Shown here: one piece after another, positions 8,102 through 16,683 of the stretch
Layout of the letters: each line of letters starts with the position of its first letter
How positions within the stretch are numbered: the stretch's first letter is position 1
NCBI GenBank assembly: GCA_038534195.1
Contig: JBCAXE010000016.1
Span: 9,102 to 73,101 of the forward strand
DNA: 64,000 nucleotides
Reading direction: 5' to 3'
Source: JAJFFW01 sp038534195
GTDB lineage: Bacteria > Pseudomonadota > Alphaproteobacteria > Caulobacterales > Parvularculaceae
Notes under the pieces: generated by a model
The model's database searches: none
Seen by the model: only the letters and a program-made list of their open reading frames with translations
Told to the model about the DNA's origin: nothing
Position numbers and translations under genes: made by a program

Positions 8102-9196
8102 ATGGTTGTGCGCACATCTGCGGCCCGTCAACGTCCCTTGAAGTTCATGCTGCTTTGCGCTGGCGCGGCAGCATTGAGCGCTTGCGCATCAACGGGCGGC
8201 GGCGACAAGAAATATTCCGAGGCAATCGGCGCTTTCACGAGCCCGGCGGCGGATACTTCGCAGCTTGATCCGATCGCTGCGGCGGCGTTTTGGGGCACAC
8301 GGTACAATCGCGACCAAAAGGATGCGGCCGTGGCGGTGAAATACTCTGCGGCGCTACGTAAAATCGGTTCCGTGGATGAGGCGGTGACCGTGATCTCGAG
8401 GGCCGCAGAACAAAATGTCGGCAATCCGGATGTGAGCCTTGAAGCGGGTAAAACCCTGATCGAGGCCAACCGCGCCTTTGAGGCGGTTCGGTATTTGGAG
8501 GAGGCGACAGCCGCCAAGTCGGACGACTGGACGGCTTTCTCCGCTTACGGCGTCGCGCTCGATAATATCGGCGAGCATAAATTAGCGCAGGTGCAGTATG
8601 ATCGCGCGTTGGCGATCGCGCCTGGCGCGGTGAATGTTCTAAACAATAAGGCGCTTTCGTTCGCTCTGTCCGGAGATCTTTCCCGTGCGGCGACAGCGCT
8701 GCGCGCCGCAGCCAGCGCACGGGGCTCCGACGCCCGTGTGCGTCAAAACCTTGCGCTTGTCCTGGCGTTGAAGGGGGATATGGATGAGGCTGAGCGGCTG
8801 GCGCGGTCGGACCTGCCGCCGCAAGTCGCAAATCAGAATATCGCCTATTTCCGTTCACTAATGAACCAGCCCGCCTACTGGGCCGAATATGCGCCAGAGA
8901 ATTTTGATGCGCCGGTTTTCGACCCGGCGCCGGAGCAGCCGGCGGCCAAGGAGCCTTCGGCGACGCCGACGCCGTTGCCGCAATTGCGTGAAGAAAAACA
9001 GCCTGAAGAAAAAGAGGAAAAAGGCGCGCCAATCGCCATGGAAGAAGTAACGCCGGTGACCAACACAGCCGTTCAGTTACGCGAGGAAACGCCGGATACG
9101 AGCCCGGATAAGAGCGTGGGGGACGCCGTCAGCGATGCAGCGAAACAGGTCGAAGAACCTGTTCAACTGGCGCCCGCGGCTGAATTAAAGCCGTAA
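8102..9196 (+). CDS. TadD-like TPR lipoprotein
   Basis: Predicted outer-membrane lipoprotein of 364 residues. A signal peptide ends in a lipobox (LSAC, Cys about residue 28). Residues about 60-235 hold tetratricopeptide repeats (for example WTAFSAYGVALDNIGEHKLA and VLNNKALSFALSGDLSRA). The last 110 residues are Pro/Glu-rich and look disordered. The repeat region resembles TadD, the pilotin-like TPR protein of Flp/Tad pilus systems, but no other tad gene is in the window, so a Tad role is only suggested. It is followed by a strong hairpin shared with the convergent GST gene. Confidence 0.75.
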   Translation: MVVRTSAARQRPLKFMLLCAGAAALSACASTGGGDKKYSEAIGAFTSPAADTSQLDPIAAAAFWGTRYNRDQKDAAVAVKYSAALRKIGSVDEAVTVISRAAEQNVGNPDVSLEAGKTLIEANRAFEAVRYLEEATAAKSDDWTAFSAYGVALDNIGEHKLAQVQYDRALAIAPGAVNVLNNKALSFALSGDLSRAATALRAAASARGSDARVRQNLALVLALKGDMDEAERLARSDLPPQVANQNIAYFRSLMNQPAYWAEYAPENFDAPVFDPAPEQPAAKEPSATPTPLPQLREEKQPEEKEEKGAPIAMEEVTPVTNTAVQLREETPDTSPDKSVGDAVSDAAKQVEEPVQLAPAAELKP

Positions 9197-9215
9197 CGCG
9201 CCAAAGCATCGACAC

Positions 9216-9245
9216 AAAAAAGCCGCTCGGAAGAGCGGCTTTTTT
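9216..9245. terminator. Bidirectional rho-independent terminator
   Basis: Perfect 13-bp inverted repeat, arms 9216-9228 and 9233-9245, loop GGAA, with built-in A and T tracts. Placed between convergent genes 9196 and 9247. Confidence 0.9.
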
Positions 9246-9246
9246 G

Positions 9247-9918
9247 TTAGCGCAATAACTCGTAAGGCCCGCCGCGTTCCAGCGCCCGTTTGTAGGTGGG
9301 TCGGTCATGGATCGCCGCCAAGAAGGCTTTCAGGCGCGGATAAGCGTCGGACAGCGTTCCGCGCGCCGCCGCCCCTTCCAGCGGAAAACTCATCATAATG
9401 TCAGCGCCGCTGATTGCGTCGCCTGCGAACCATTCGCTCTTGCCAAGCTCGGTCTCCATGAAGGCGAGTTGCGATTTGATATTCGGCTCCACATAGCCGT
9501 CTAGAACCCGGTCGGCGATTGAGCGGGCGATCGGCTTTGCAAAGAACGGCATCTTCGTTTCTTTGATGCGTGTAAAGAAGAGTTTCAGAAGAAGCTGGGT
9601 CATCGCCGAGCCTTCGGAAAAGTGCAACCAATAAGTATAGCGCAGCTTTTCCGGCGATCCGGGCGCAGGGATGAACGCGCCGGCGCCGTACTTTTCGATC
9701 AGATATTCAACGATGGCGCCGGTTTCAGCGATAATCAGACTGTCATCTTCGACAACTGGCGATTTGCCGAGCGGATGAACATCCTTCAGCGCCTGCGGCG
9801 CCAGGCTTGTCTCTGGATCGCGCTTATAGAGTTTGACCTCATAGTCGAGCCCGAGTTCCTCCAGCAGCCAAAGCACGCGTTGGGACCGTGAATTCTCCAG
9901 ATGATGGACGGTGATCAT
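9247..9918 (-). CDS. Glutathione S-transferase family protein
   Basis: 223-residue GST. The N-terminal thioredoxin-like domain reads MITVHHLENSRSQRVLWLLE with a Ser-Arg-Ser at the usual catalytic position, then LGKSPVVEDD with the cis-proline and ETGAIVEYL for the glutathione gamma-glutamyl site. The C-terminal all-alpha domain (about 90-215) includes the conserved GDAISGADIMMSFPLE capping motif. Such soluble GSTs conjugate or reduce electrophiles using glutathione; the substrate cannot be inferred. It stands 63 bp downstream of the OYE reductase on the same strand, so the two could form a small detoxification unit. Confidence 0.88.
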   Translation of the reverse strand: MITVHHLENSRSQRVLWLLEELGLDYEVKLYKRDPETSLAPQALKDVHPLGKSPVVEDDSLIIAETGAIVEYLIEKYGAGAFIPAPGSPEKLRYTYWLHFSEGSAMTQLLLKLFFTRIKETKMPFFAKPIARSIADRVLDGYVEPNIKSQLAFMETELGKSEWFAGDAISGADIMMSFPLEGAAARGTLSDAYPRLKAFLAAIHDRPTYKRALERGGPYELLR

Positions 9919-9981
9919 AGCCTGTTCCTTTTTATGATTTTACGGCTTAGATACGCGCTTTGGTTCAACAGGCGAGGGACT

Positions 9982-11088
9982 CTAGTAAAGCGTCATCAAG
10001 TCGCTTTTGTCGAAGGTCATCAGATCGCCCGTGCGGCCTTCGCGGACTTTCACGACCCATTCTGGGTCTTTAAGGAGCGCCCGGCCAACGGCGATTAAGT
10101 CAAACTCGTCGCGCTCCATGCGATCGATCAGACCGTCAAGGCTCGCCGGCTCAGAGCCGCCATTATCCCCGTAGATAGCTGTGAAGTCGCCGGACAGGCC
10201 CACGGATCCCACCGAGATCGACGGCTTGCCGGTCAACTTTTTCGCCCATCCGGCGAAGTTCAAGTCGGACCCTTCAAAAGTGGGCTCCCAAAACCGGCGT
10301 TGCGAACAATGAAATGCGTCTATCCCCGCATCGACCAGCGGCGTCAGCCACGCCGTCAATTCGTCGGGGGACGCTGCGGCGTTGACGGTAAAATCCTGTT
10401 GCTTCCATTGCGACAGGCGAATGATCAACGGATAGTCCGCCCCGAGCGCGGCGCGCGATCGGCGAATAATTTCGCAGGCGAACGCCGTGCGGCCTTCCCA
10501 GCCTCCGCCCCACTGATCGCCGCGAAGATTCGTTTGATCCCAGAAGAAACTGTCGAGAAGATAGGAGTGGGCGCCGTGAAACTCGACGCAGTCAAAGCCG
10601 GTTTCCTTTGAGGCGATCGCCGCCTCGACGAACTCGGTGATCGCCGTCTCGATTTCCGTTTCGCTCATCGGTTCCCAAAGCTGTTTGCCTGGAACCTTCA
10701 CGCCCGATGCGGACCAGGAAGGCGTATCAGGATGATCCGTCTTCGCTGGATTGCGATAGGGTCCCTCATGCCACAACTGGATGCCGATCTTCCCGTTCGC
10801 CGCGTGAACAGCGTCGGTGACGGCGCGCCATCCGGCTTTCGCGGCGTCAGTGACGATGTTCGGCACGTTGGGCGTACCCGTGGCGGTGACCGTATTCGGT
10901 GAGACGCCCTCGGTGAGAATAAGGCCCACATCGCCTTCGGCGCGGCGGCGATAATAATCGACGACCTTTTCGTTCGGAACGTTGCCGGGCGAAAAGGAGC
11001 GCGTCATCGGCGCCATAACAATGCGGTTGGCGAGATCCATCTCATTGATCGCAAACGGCTTGAACAGGCAGTCGACTGAACGCGGCAT
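9982..11088 (-). CDS. Old yellow enzyme family NADH:flavin oxidoreductase
   Basis: FMN-dependent ene-reductase of about 368 residues. The barrel starts LFKPFAINEMDLANRIVMAP with the NRIVMAPM strand typical of the family, continues with IQLWHEG, then FDCVEFHGAHSYLLDSFFW and a QTNLRGDQWGG segment, and ends with DLIAVGRALLKDPEW, the phosphate-binding region of FMN. The start at 11088 has GGAG 7 nt upstream and fits the family N-terminus; the 43 residues of the longer reading run into the obgE promoter and are rejected. Likely reduces activated C=C bonds or nitro-compounds with NAD(P)H. Confidence 0.9.
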   Translation of the reverse strand: MPRSVDCLFKPFAINEMDLANRIVMAPMTRSFSPGNVPNEKVVDYYRRRAEGDVGLILTEGVSPNTVTATGTPNVPNIVTDAAKAGWRAVTDAVHAANGKIGIQLWHEGPYRNPAKTDHPDTPSWSASGVKVPGKQLWEPMSETEIETAITEFVEAAIASKETGFDCVEFHGAHSYLLDSFFWDQTNLRGDQWGGGWEGRTAFACEIIRRSRAALGADYPLIIRLSQWKQQDFTVNAAASPDELTAWLTPLVDAGIDAFHCSQRRFWEPTFEGSDLNFAGWAKKLTGKPSISVGSVGLSGDFTAIYGDNGGSEPASLDGLIDRMERDEFDLIAVGRALLKDPEWVVKVREGRTGDLMTFDKSDLMTLY

Positions 11089-11202
11089 GGGCGGCTCCTC
11101 AAAATCCTTCACCTCGCGCCACCCTAGCGTGCTAGCGCTAAAAGGCGACAGCCAATCACACATGGGCAAAAGCCACGCGATGGCGTCAGCGCAAAAATCC
11201 TC

Positions 11203-11208
11203 TATAAG
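11203..11208 (+). promoter_or_regulatory. Possible -10 element of a leaderless obgE transcript
   Basis: TATAAG ends 7 nt before the obgE ATG, the distance at which transcription would start at or next to the A of ATG. No Shine-Dalgarno is present between. No good -35 hexamer is seen at the matching distance, so this is only a candidate. Confidence 0.35.
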
Positions 11209-11215
11209 CCGCCCC

Positions 11216-12256
11216 ATGAAATTCCTTGACCGCGCGAAAATCTATGTGGAAAGCGGCGCCGGCGGCGCGGGGTGCCTCTCGTTCCGGCGGGAGAAGTTTG
11301 TCGAATTCGGCGGACCGAACGGCGGCGACGGCGGGGCGGGCGGTCACGTTTGGGCCGAAGCGGTGGAAAATCTCAACACGCTCATCGATTTCCGCTACCA
11401 GCAACACTATCGCGCGAAGAACGGCCGCCCCGGTGAGGGCTCGAACCGGACCGGGGCCGGCGGCGACGACATGGTGATCCGGGTGCCGATCGGCACGCAA
11501 ATCTTTGAGGAAGACGAAGAAACACTGATCGCGGATTTGGATGAGCCCGGCGAGCGCGTCATTCTCGCCAAGGGCGGCAATGGCGGATTTGGCAACGCGC
11601 ATTTCAAGACGTCCACAAATCAGGCGCCGCGACGCGCCAATCCCGGCCAGCCGTCCGAAAAACGGACAGTGTGGCTGCGTCTAAAACTGATCGCTGACTT
11701 CGGTCTGGTCGGATTGCCGAACGCCGGTAAATCAACGTTCCTCGCTGCAGTTTCAGCGGCGAAGCCGAAGATCGCCGATTATCCGTTTACGACGCTTCAT
11801 CCGAATTTGGGCGTTGTTCGCGTCGGCGAAGGAGAAAGTTTCGTGCTCGCCGATATTCCAGGCCTGATCGAAGGCGCCCATGAAGGGGCGGGCATCGGTG
11901 ATCGTTTCCTCGGTCATGTTGAGCGCTGCGCTGGCCTCCTGCACCTCGTGGACGGCACGCAGGCTGATGTGGCTGAGGCGTATCGGACGATCCGTCGCGA
12001 ACTTGCGGCGTATGGCGGCGGGCTCGCCGACAAGCAGGAGATTTTGTGTCTGAACAAAATCGACGCGCTGTCCGACGATGAGCGCACACGCAAAGTTGAT
12101 GAGTTAGAGGCCGCCGCCGGGAAAGCGCCACGCCTTATCTCAGGCGTTTCCGGCGCCGGCGTGCCGTCGCTCTTGCGCGCGATGATGGTGATGCAAAAAG
12201 CAGCGACAGCGGCGGAAAATGCGCCGGAAGAGGAAGAAGGGCCGTGGACGCCTTAG
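11216..12256 (+). CDS. obgE: GTPase ObgE/CgtA
   Basis: Essential ribosome-associated GTPase, 346 residues. The glycine-rich Obg fold comes first (DRAKIYVESGAGGAGCLSFR, then GGPNGGDGG repeats to about residue 155), then the G domain with G1 GLPNAGKST, G2/switch DYPFTTL, G3 DIPGLIEGAHEG and G4 NKID. The variable C-terminal domain is short and acidic. The ATG at 11216 gives exactly the family start; there is no Shine-Dalgarno, but a TATAAG at 11203-11208 sits only 7 nt upstream, which suggests a leaderless message. Divergent from the OYE gene with 127 bp between. Confidence 0.96.
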   Translation: MKFLDRAKIYVESGAGGAGCLSFRREKFVEFGGPNGGDGGAGGHVWAEAVENLNTLIDFRYQQHYRAKNGRPGEGSNRTGAGGDDMVIRVPIGTQIFEEDEETLIADLDEPGERVILAKGGNGGFGNAHFKTSTNQAPRRANPGQPSEKRTVWLRLKLIADFGLVGLPNAGKSTFLAAVSAAKPKIADYPFTTLHPNLGVVRVGEGESFVLADIPGLIEGAHEGAGIGDRFLGHVERCAGLLHLVDGTQADVAEAYRTIRRELAAYGGGLADKQEILCLNKIDALSDDERTRKVDELEAAAGKAPRLISGVSGAGVPSLLRAMMVMQKAATAAENAPEEEEGPWTP

Positions 12257-12290
12257 CGCTTGTTTGGCGGGCCCCGCTGACAGCGGTTGT

Positions 12291-14786
12291 CTAAAAACGT
12301 TCGAGAAGTCGTTCTAGATAGTCAATTTCTTCTTCGGTGCGCTCCCCATCGCTGAGGCGGCGGCGCAATTCCTGAAGGACTTCGCGCGCCGTTTGTTGAT
12401 CGGCGCCGTCCGGCACTTCGACGCCATTGGGGCCAGGCGTCGCGCCGACCGGACGCCCAAGGGGATCGTATCCGGGACCGCTTTCGCCCCGGCCTTGCCC
12501 CTGCGCCTGGCGGGCTTGTTCGCCAGCCGCTTCGGCGAGCGCCTCCGCACCGTCGCGCAACTCCTGAATGGCGCGCTCCATGGCGGTGTTGGCGGCGTCG
12601 AAATTGTCGGATTGCAGGGCTTGTTCCGACCGGCGCATTTCGCGCGCGGCCTTATCAAATGCGCGCGTCGCTTTTCCGTCCGGGTCAGGATTATCGCCGC
12701 CTGCGCCGCGCTCTCCCAGTTCTTCGCGAAGCGCATTCAAATCCTCGCTTAGCGCGCCTTGTTCGTCGGCAAGTCCGCCGCCCGAAGCGCCAGGACTTTG
12801 CCCTTCACGGAAAGAGCGATTGGCGAGATCGCGCTGGCGGCCGATAAGATCGCCCGCTGCGCCGGCGCCGCCGGCTTGCCCCTGACCTTGCCCTTGTCCC
12901 TGGCCCTGTCCTTGGCCGCTTTGTCCTTGTCCGGGTTGTCCCGAAAGACGCAAATTATCAAGAATGTTCTGTAACTCGCTCAACGCCTGACGCGCCGCAT
13001 TGTCCGCGCCGGATTGCGCAAGGTCGCGAATGGAATCGAGAAGCTGATCAAGATCGCCCTGCTCTAATTGCTCTGACGCCTCTCCGTCCTGGCTGGCCTG
13101 GGCCTGACCCGATTCAGCCAGAGCCTGCAGATACTGGTTCATCGCGGCGCGTAATTCTTCCACGAGGCGCGCAATCTCTGCGTCATCTGCGCCGCGCTCC
13201 AGCGCTTCGCGCAAAGCGTTTTCTGCGGCTTCAAGCCGGCGTTTGGCCAGTTCCAGCGCTTCGTCCTCAAGCTGTAGGGCGAGTGGCCAGAAGTCAGCGA
13301 CGGTTTTATCAAAGCCGCCTTTTTCCTCTCTGTCCCGGTTCTTCATGACGCGCCAAAATGCGCTTCTAATAAGGAGATAATCGGTAGACTGATCGTAAAA
13401 CTGATCCGGCGCCAGCGTCAGCGCTTCGAATGAGCGACCGGCCCGCGGCCAGTCTTTTTTCGCAACCGCGAGGGTTTGGCGTTGCTCAATGACTGCTTTG
13501 GCAAGCGGATTGAAGAACTCACGCGCGGGCAGTTTGAACCGCACTTCCCCCGTCATGCCGGTTTGCCCGGCGCCGTCTTCGACTGTGAGTGTGGCGATAA
13601 CGCCAAGGCCCGCCCACGGGTCGGACTGAAGATCGACAGCGAAACGGCGCTCGCCGATCGCGCCCGCAAGTCCGTCCAGCGACAGCGTCCGGGCGTCCTC
13701 AAGTGTGTCCGCGTCGAAGTCAGGCGCATCGAGCGGGCGCTCCTGATCCGGATCAAGCCGCATCGCTAGGCTCGCTTTCGCCACGCCGTAATCGTCATTG
13801 ATCATCAGTGCGAAGGAAAGCCGGGCGTCATCGGTCGCGGATGGCGGGTCGATAAAAGCGACGCTCGGATCGCGGTCGGGAATGGCCCCAAGGGGCCATG
13901 TTCCTTCCTGGCCGCCGAGCCGAAAACGCAGAACGCCGCTTTCTTGAAACGTCAAAGCAGCGCGGGCGGCGGCGCCGTTCGCAGTTTCGACATCGCTTTT
14001 GACCGTTTCGCCATCCACATCGAGCGTAAATTTGAATGATTTCGACGTGTTGATCTGCGCCAGGATTATCGAGCCCTCAGGCGCGTTCACCTGGTCGCGC
14101 AGTCCGGCAAGCGGTTCGCCTGCGCGCAGGAGATAGATCGGCGCCTTCCCTGTATAGGCGGGCGCCTCGATCCAGATATCGGCGAGGGAGAGGCCGTCCT
14201 TTAGAATATCATTGGGGCGGAAACCTTCAGCGAGGCGGGCGGCGCGTTCATCGCCCGCCGCCACAAGCGCGATGATCAAGAGACCGATCGCGCCATACCG
14301 CAGCGCGTAAGGATCGCGCGCATCCACAGTGGCCTTCGGATTACCGAGCCGCGCACGGCGCGCGCGTTCGGCGCTGGCTTCCATATGCGCGCGCCAAAGC
14401 GGATTATCCTCGTCTGCGCCGAAGGGTCTGTCTTCGAGCGCTTGCAAAGGGGCATGGCGCGCTGCGCCGTCTTCCTCCAGCCGGATCAGCGCAGCTCGGC
14501 GCGTCGGGAATGTGAGATCCCAAAGATAAGTACGGATGGCCCAGGCGGTGGCGCCGGCGCATGCGGCGAGCGCCGCCCAATGCGCCAAAGCCGGCGTTGC
14601 GCGCCAGACGCCAAACAGGCTCAATGTTAACAGAAGAAAAATGGGCGCGAGAACGGGAACGAGACCCGGCCACAGGTCTTCCCAAAACAACACGAGACGC
14701 GCCGTCAGAACCTTCAGCGGCCCTGGCGCCCGGCGTTCGGTCTCGCCCTGTTCATTCGGGGACATATGTCCCGCTCCACTCGTCAT
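12291..14786 (-). CDS. DUF4175 / TIGR02302 family membrane protein
   Basis: Large alphaproteobacterial protein of unknown function, 831 residues. Two or three membrane helices lie near the N-terminus (about 25-60, 65-90 and about 165-180), followed by a long periplasmic part with beta-rich segments and then Glu/Ala/Arg-rich coiled coils (about 500-620). A low-complexity Gly-Gln run (alternating GQ, about residues 615-635) and Gly/Asp-rich stretches follow. The C-terminus ends in EEIDYLERLLERF, typical of the family. The ATG at 14786 has AAGAAG upstream; an internal ATG at 14765 with GGAG 8 nt before it is also possible. Convergent with obgE. Confidence 0.85.
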   Translation of the reverse strand: MTSGAGHMSPNEQGETERRAPGPLKVLTARLVLFWEDLWPGLVPVLAPIFLLLTLSLFGVWRATPALAHWAALAACAGATAWAIRTYLWDLTFPTRRAALIRLEEDGAARHAPLQALEDRPFGADEDNPLWRAHMEASAERARRARLGNPKATVDARDPYALRYGAIGLLIIALVAAGDERAARLAEGFRPNDILKDGLSLADIWIEAPAYTGKAPIYLLRAGEPLAGLRDQVNAPEGSIILAQINTSKSFKFTLDVDGETVKSDVETANGAAARAALTFQESGVLRFRLGGQEGTWPLGAIPDRDPSVAFIDPPSATDDARLSFALMINDDYGVAKASLAMRLDPDQERPLDAPDFDADTLEDARTLSLDGLAGAIGERRFAVDLQSDPWAGLGVIATLTVEDGAGQTGMTGEVRFKLPAREFFNPLAKAVIEQRQTLAVAKKDWPRAGRSFEALTLAPDQFYDQSTDYLLIRSAFWRVMKNRDREEKGGFDKTVADFWPLALQLEDEALELAKRRLEAAENALREALERGADDAEIARLVEELRAAMNQYLQALAESGQAQASQDGEASEQLEQGDLDQLLDSIRDLAQSGADNAARQALSELQNILDNLRLSGQPGQGQSGQGQGQGQGQGQGQAGGAGAAGDLIGRQRDLANRSFREGQSPGASGGGLADEQGALSEDLNALREELGERGAGGDNPDPDGKATRAFDKAAREMRRSEQALQSDNFDAANTAMERAIQELRDGAEALAEAAGEQARQAQGQGRGESGPGYDPLGRPVGATPGPNGVEVPDGADQQTAREVLQELRRRLSDGERTEEEIDYLERLLERF

Positions 14787-14914
14787 ACTTCTTGCACTCT
14801 AACCGTCATCTGTGCTGGCGTCGATTGCCGGCCGTCGCCGTCTATCTTTGTTTTCGCCCGGTCCGCCGCAAGTCCTGTTCCGCGGAAAGGGTTAATGAAC
14901 CGAAAGGAAACGCC

Positions 14915-15289
14915 TTGGTTTGGTCGATCGCTTCCTCCCGGGGCCGTCAGCGTCTGGCGGAGGATGCCTCACAATCAAGACGGGATGAAGGCGCGCGGCG
15001 CTGGGCGCTCGCCCTTGTGATCGCCTATAATATCGTTGGACTTCTCGATATCACATCGACCCATCTTAGCCTCGCCGCCGGCGCCGGCGAAGAGGCGAAC
15101 CCTGTTATGCGTCTTGCCATGAATAATCTTGGCCCGGGTTGGATCGGCGCAAAGCTGTTCCTGCAAGGGGTAATCAGCGCAATGGTGTTGTGGTTTCCAC
15201 ATCGGATCGTGCTGACGATCTTCCTCGTGGCCGTCTCATCGAACGCGGTGATCGTCGGAAATAACTTCCGGATATTTCTCGGCGGTTAA
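14915..15289 (+). CDS. DUF5658-like small membrane protein
   Basis: About 124 residues with three hydrophobic segments: ALALVIAYNIVGLLDITSTH, a helix ending in GWIGAKLFLQGVISAMVLW, and a C-terminal one through IVLTIFLVAVSSNAVIVGNN. The segment DITSTHLSLAAGAGEEANPV resembles DUF5658 proteins, which carry a D-x3-T then E-x-NP pattern. No ATG fits; a TTG at 14915 with AAAGGAAA 5 nt upstream is the best start. The reading is open further upstream, but that part lies over the DUF4175 gene and its promoter. It ends 8 bp from the convergent lysA stop. Function unknown. Confidence 0.6.
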   Translation: MVWSIASSRGRQRLAEDASQSRRDEGARRWALALVIAYNIVGLLDITSTHLSLAAGAGEEANPVMRLAMNNLGPGWIGAKLFLQGVISAMVLWFPHRIVLTIFLVAVSSNAVIVGNNFRIFLGG

Positions 15290-15297
15290 ACCGCGGC

Positions 15298-16563
15298 TCA
15301 AAGCCAATCCGGCGCCTCTTCCAACGCCGTGATCTCATCGAAGGTGGGACGCCTACGGATGACTGCGAATTTATCGCCGCTCACCAGCACCTCAGGGATC
15401 AATGGCCTTGTGTTGTATTGCGAGGCCTGGACAGCGCCATAAGCGCCCGCGGACATAAAAGCAATAAGCGCGTCCGGCGACTGTTCGGGCAAGTCGCGCT
15501 CAACCGCGAACCGGTCGCCGGTCTCACAAACAGGTCCGACGAGGTCGTAGCGGGCTGTGGCGTGACCGGGTTGCGATTTTGTCACCGGCAGAACTTTGTG
15601 GAAAGCGTCATAGAGGGCCGGGCGGATGAGATCGTTCATGCCGGCGTCCAAAATTAAAAACCGGCGAACGTCGCCAGGCTTATCGTAAATGACGCGCGCG
15701 ACCATGATCCCGGCGTTGCCGACGATCATGCGCCCCGGTTCGAATATGAGTTGAACGTCCAGGGGCTCGGCGATCTTTCGAATGAGTTTCGCATAATCGT
15801 CAGGATGCGGCGGATCCTGATCGGTGTCGCCATAGGGAATGCCGAGCCCGCCCCCGAGATCGATCCGTTCGATCGTCGCGCCGTCGGACCGGAGCGTCGT
15901 GACGAGATCGGCGACGCGCGAAAAGGCTTTTTCAAACGGCGCAAGATCAGCGATTTGCGAGCCGATATGCACGTCGACGCCCTTCACTGCGACGCCTTTC
16001 ATGGCCGCCGCTTTTGCGTAAAGCGCAAGGGCGCGCGTCCAGGGCACGCCGAATTTATCTTCCGCCTTACCGGTTGAGATTTTCTCATGACCGCCCGCCG
16101 CCACATCCGGATTGACGCGAAAGGCGATCGGCGCGGCCACGTTTTTCGACAGAGCGACCTCGTTCAGCGCTTCAAGTTCGGGCTCGGATTCGACGTTGAA
16201 TTGGTGAATGCCTTCCTCAAGCGCGAGCGCCATTTCCTCCCGGGTTTTGCCGACCCCGGAAAAGACGATCTTGTCGGCGGGGATGTTCGCGGCGCGCGCG
16301 CGTTTCAACTCGCCGGCTGAAACCACGTCAGCGCCCGCGCCTTCGCTCGCTAACACCCGCAGAACCGCAAGGTTCGAATTGGCTTTTACCGAATAGGCGG
16401 TGAGCGCATCCATATCCGCGAAGGCAGACCGAAAAACGGACATGTGCCGCCGCAGGGTTGCTTCCGAATAACAATAAAACGGCGTGCCGACCTTCTCGGC
16501 GATCGCCGTCAATGAGGCGTCTTCCGCGTGGAGAACGCCGTTTTTGTAGACAAAATGATGCAT
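15298..16563 (-). CDS. lysA: Diaminopimelate decarboxylase
   Basis: PLP enzyme making L-lysine from meso-diaminopimelate, the last step of the pathway; 421 residues, the usual length. The cofactor lysine is in AYSVKANSNLAVL, the phosphate loop is DLGGGLGIPY, a further PLP contact is FEPGRMIVGNAG, and the cross-subunit catalytic cysteine is in GPVCETGDRFA. Its ATG is 3 bp after the lptM stop, and lptM overlaps argH, so argH-lptM-lysA form one coupled operon, a layout common in proteobacteria. Confidence 0.96.
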   Translation of the reverse strand: MHHFVYKNGVLHAEDASLTAIAEKVGTPFYCYSEATLRRHMSVFRSAFADMDALTAYSVKANSNLAVLRVLASEGAGADVVSAGELKRARAANIPADKIVFSGVGKTREEMALALEEGIHQFNVESEPELEALNEVALSKNVAAPIAFRVNPDVAAGGHEKISTGKAEDKFGVPWTRALALYAKAAAMKGVAVKGVDVHIGSQIADLAPFEKAFSRVADLVTTLRSDGATIERIDLGGGLGIPYGDTDQDPPHPDDYAKLIRKIAEPLDVQLIFEPGRMIVGNAGIMVARVIYDKPGDVRRFLILDAGMNDLIRPALYDAFHKVLPVTKSQPGHATARYDLVGPVCETGDRFAVERDLPEQSPDALIAFMSAGAYGAVQASQYNTRPLIPEVLVSGDKFAVIRRRPTFDEITALEEAPDWL

Positions 16564-16566
16564 GCG

Positions 16567-16683
16567 TTACGAGCCGCGCGCGTCTTCCTGCGGCGGCTCC
16601 GAGCCGGGCGCGCGTAATGGGGCTTTCTTGCCGCATGCGGTTAAAAAAAGGATCGCCGCCAATACTGTCAGGATAAGTTTCAT
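16567..16683 (-). CDS. lptM: Small lipoprotein LptM (YifL-like)
   Basis: 38-residue lipoprotein, MKLILTVLAAILFLTACGKK followed by APLRAPGSEPPQ and a short acidic end. The lipobox is LTAC with Cys at residue 17, and the GKKAPLRAP segment matches the conserved C-G-x-K-x-PL-x-P of LptM, which helps LptD mature in the outer membrane. The ATG overlaps the argH stop (ATGA) and the stop lies 3 bp before lysA; lptM between argH or cyaY and lysA is the classic place. Very short, so it is easily missed, but lipobox, motif and position agree. Confidence 0.85.
   Translation of the reverse strand: MKLILTVLAAILFLTACGKKAPLRAPGSEPPQEDARGS

Noticed and set aside
12274..12286. CCGCT-GAC-AGCGG hairpin between obgE and the DUF4175 gene
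   Set aside because: Only 5-bp arms and a weak T-run; too little to call a terminator.
16365..16385. GGTTCGAATT, resembling a tRNA T-loop
   Set aside because: It is inside lysA and no acceptor or anticodon stem can be formed around it.
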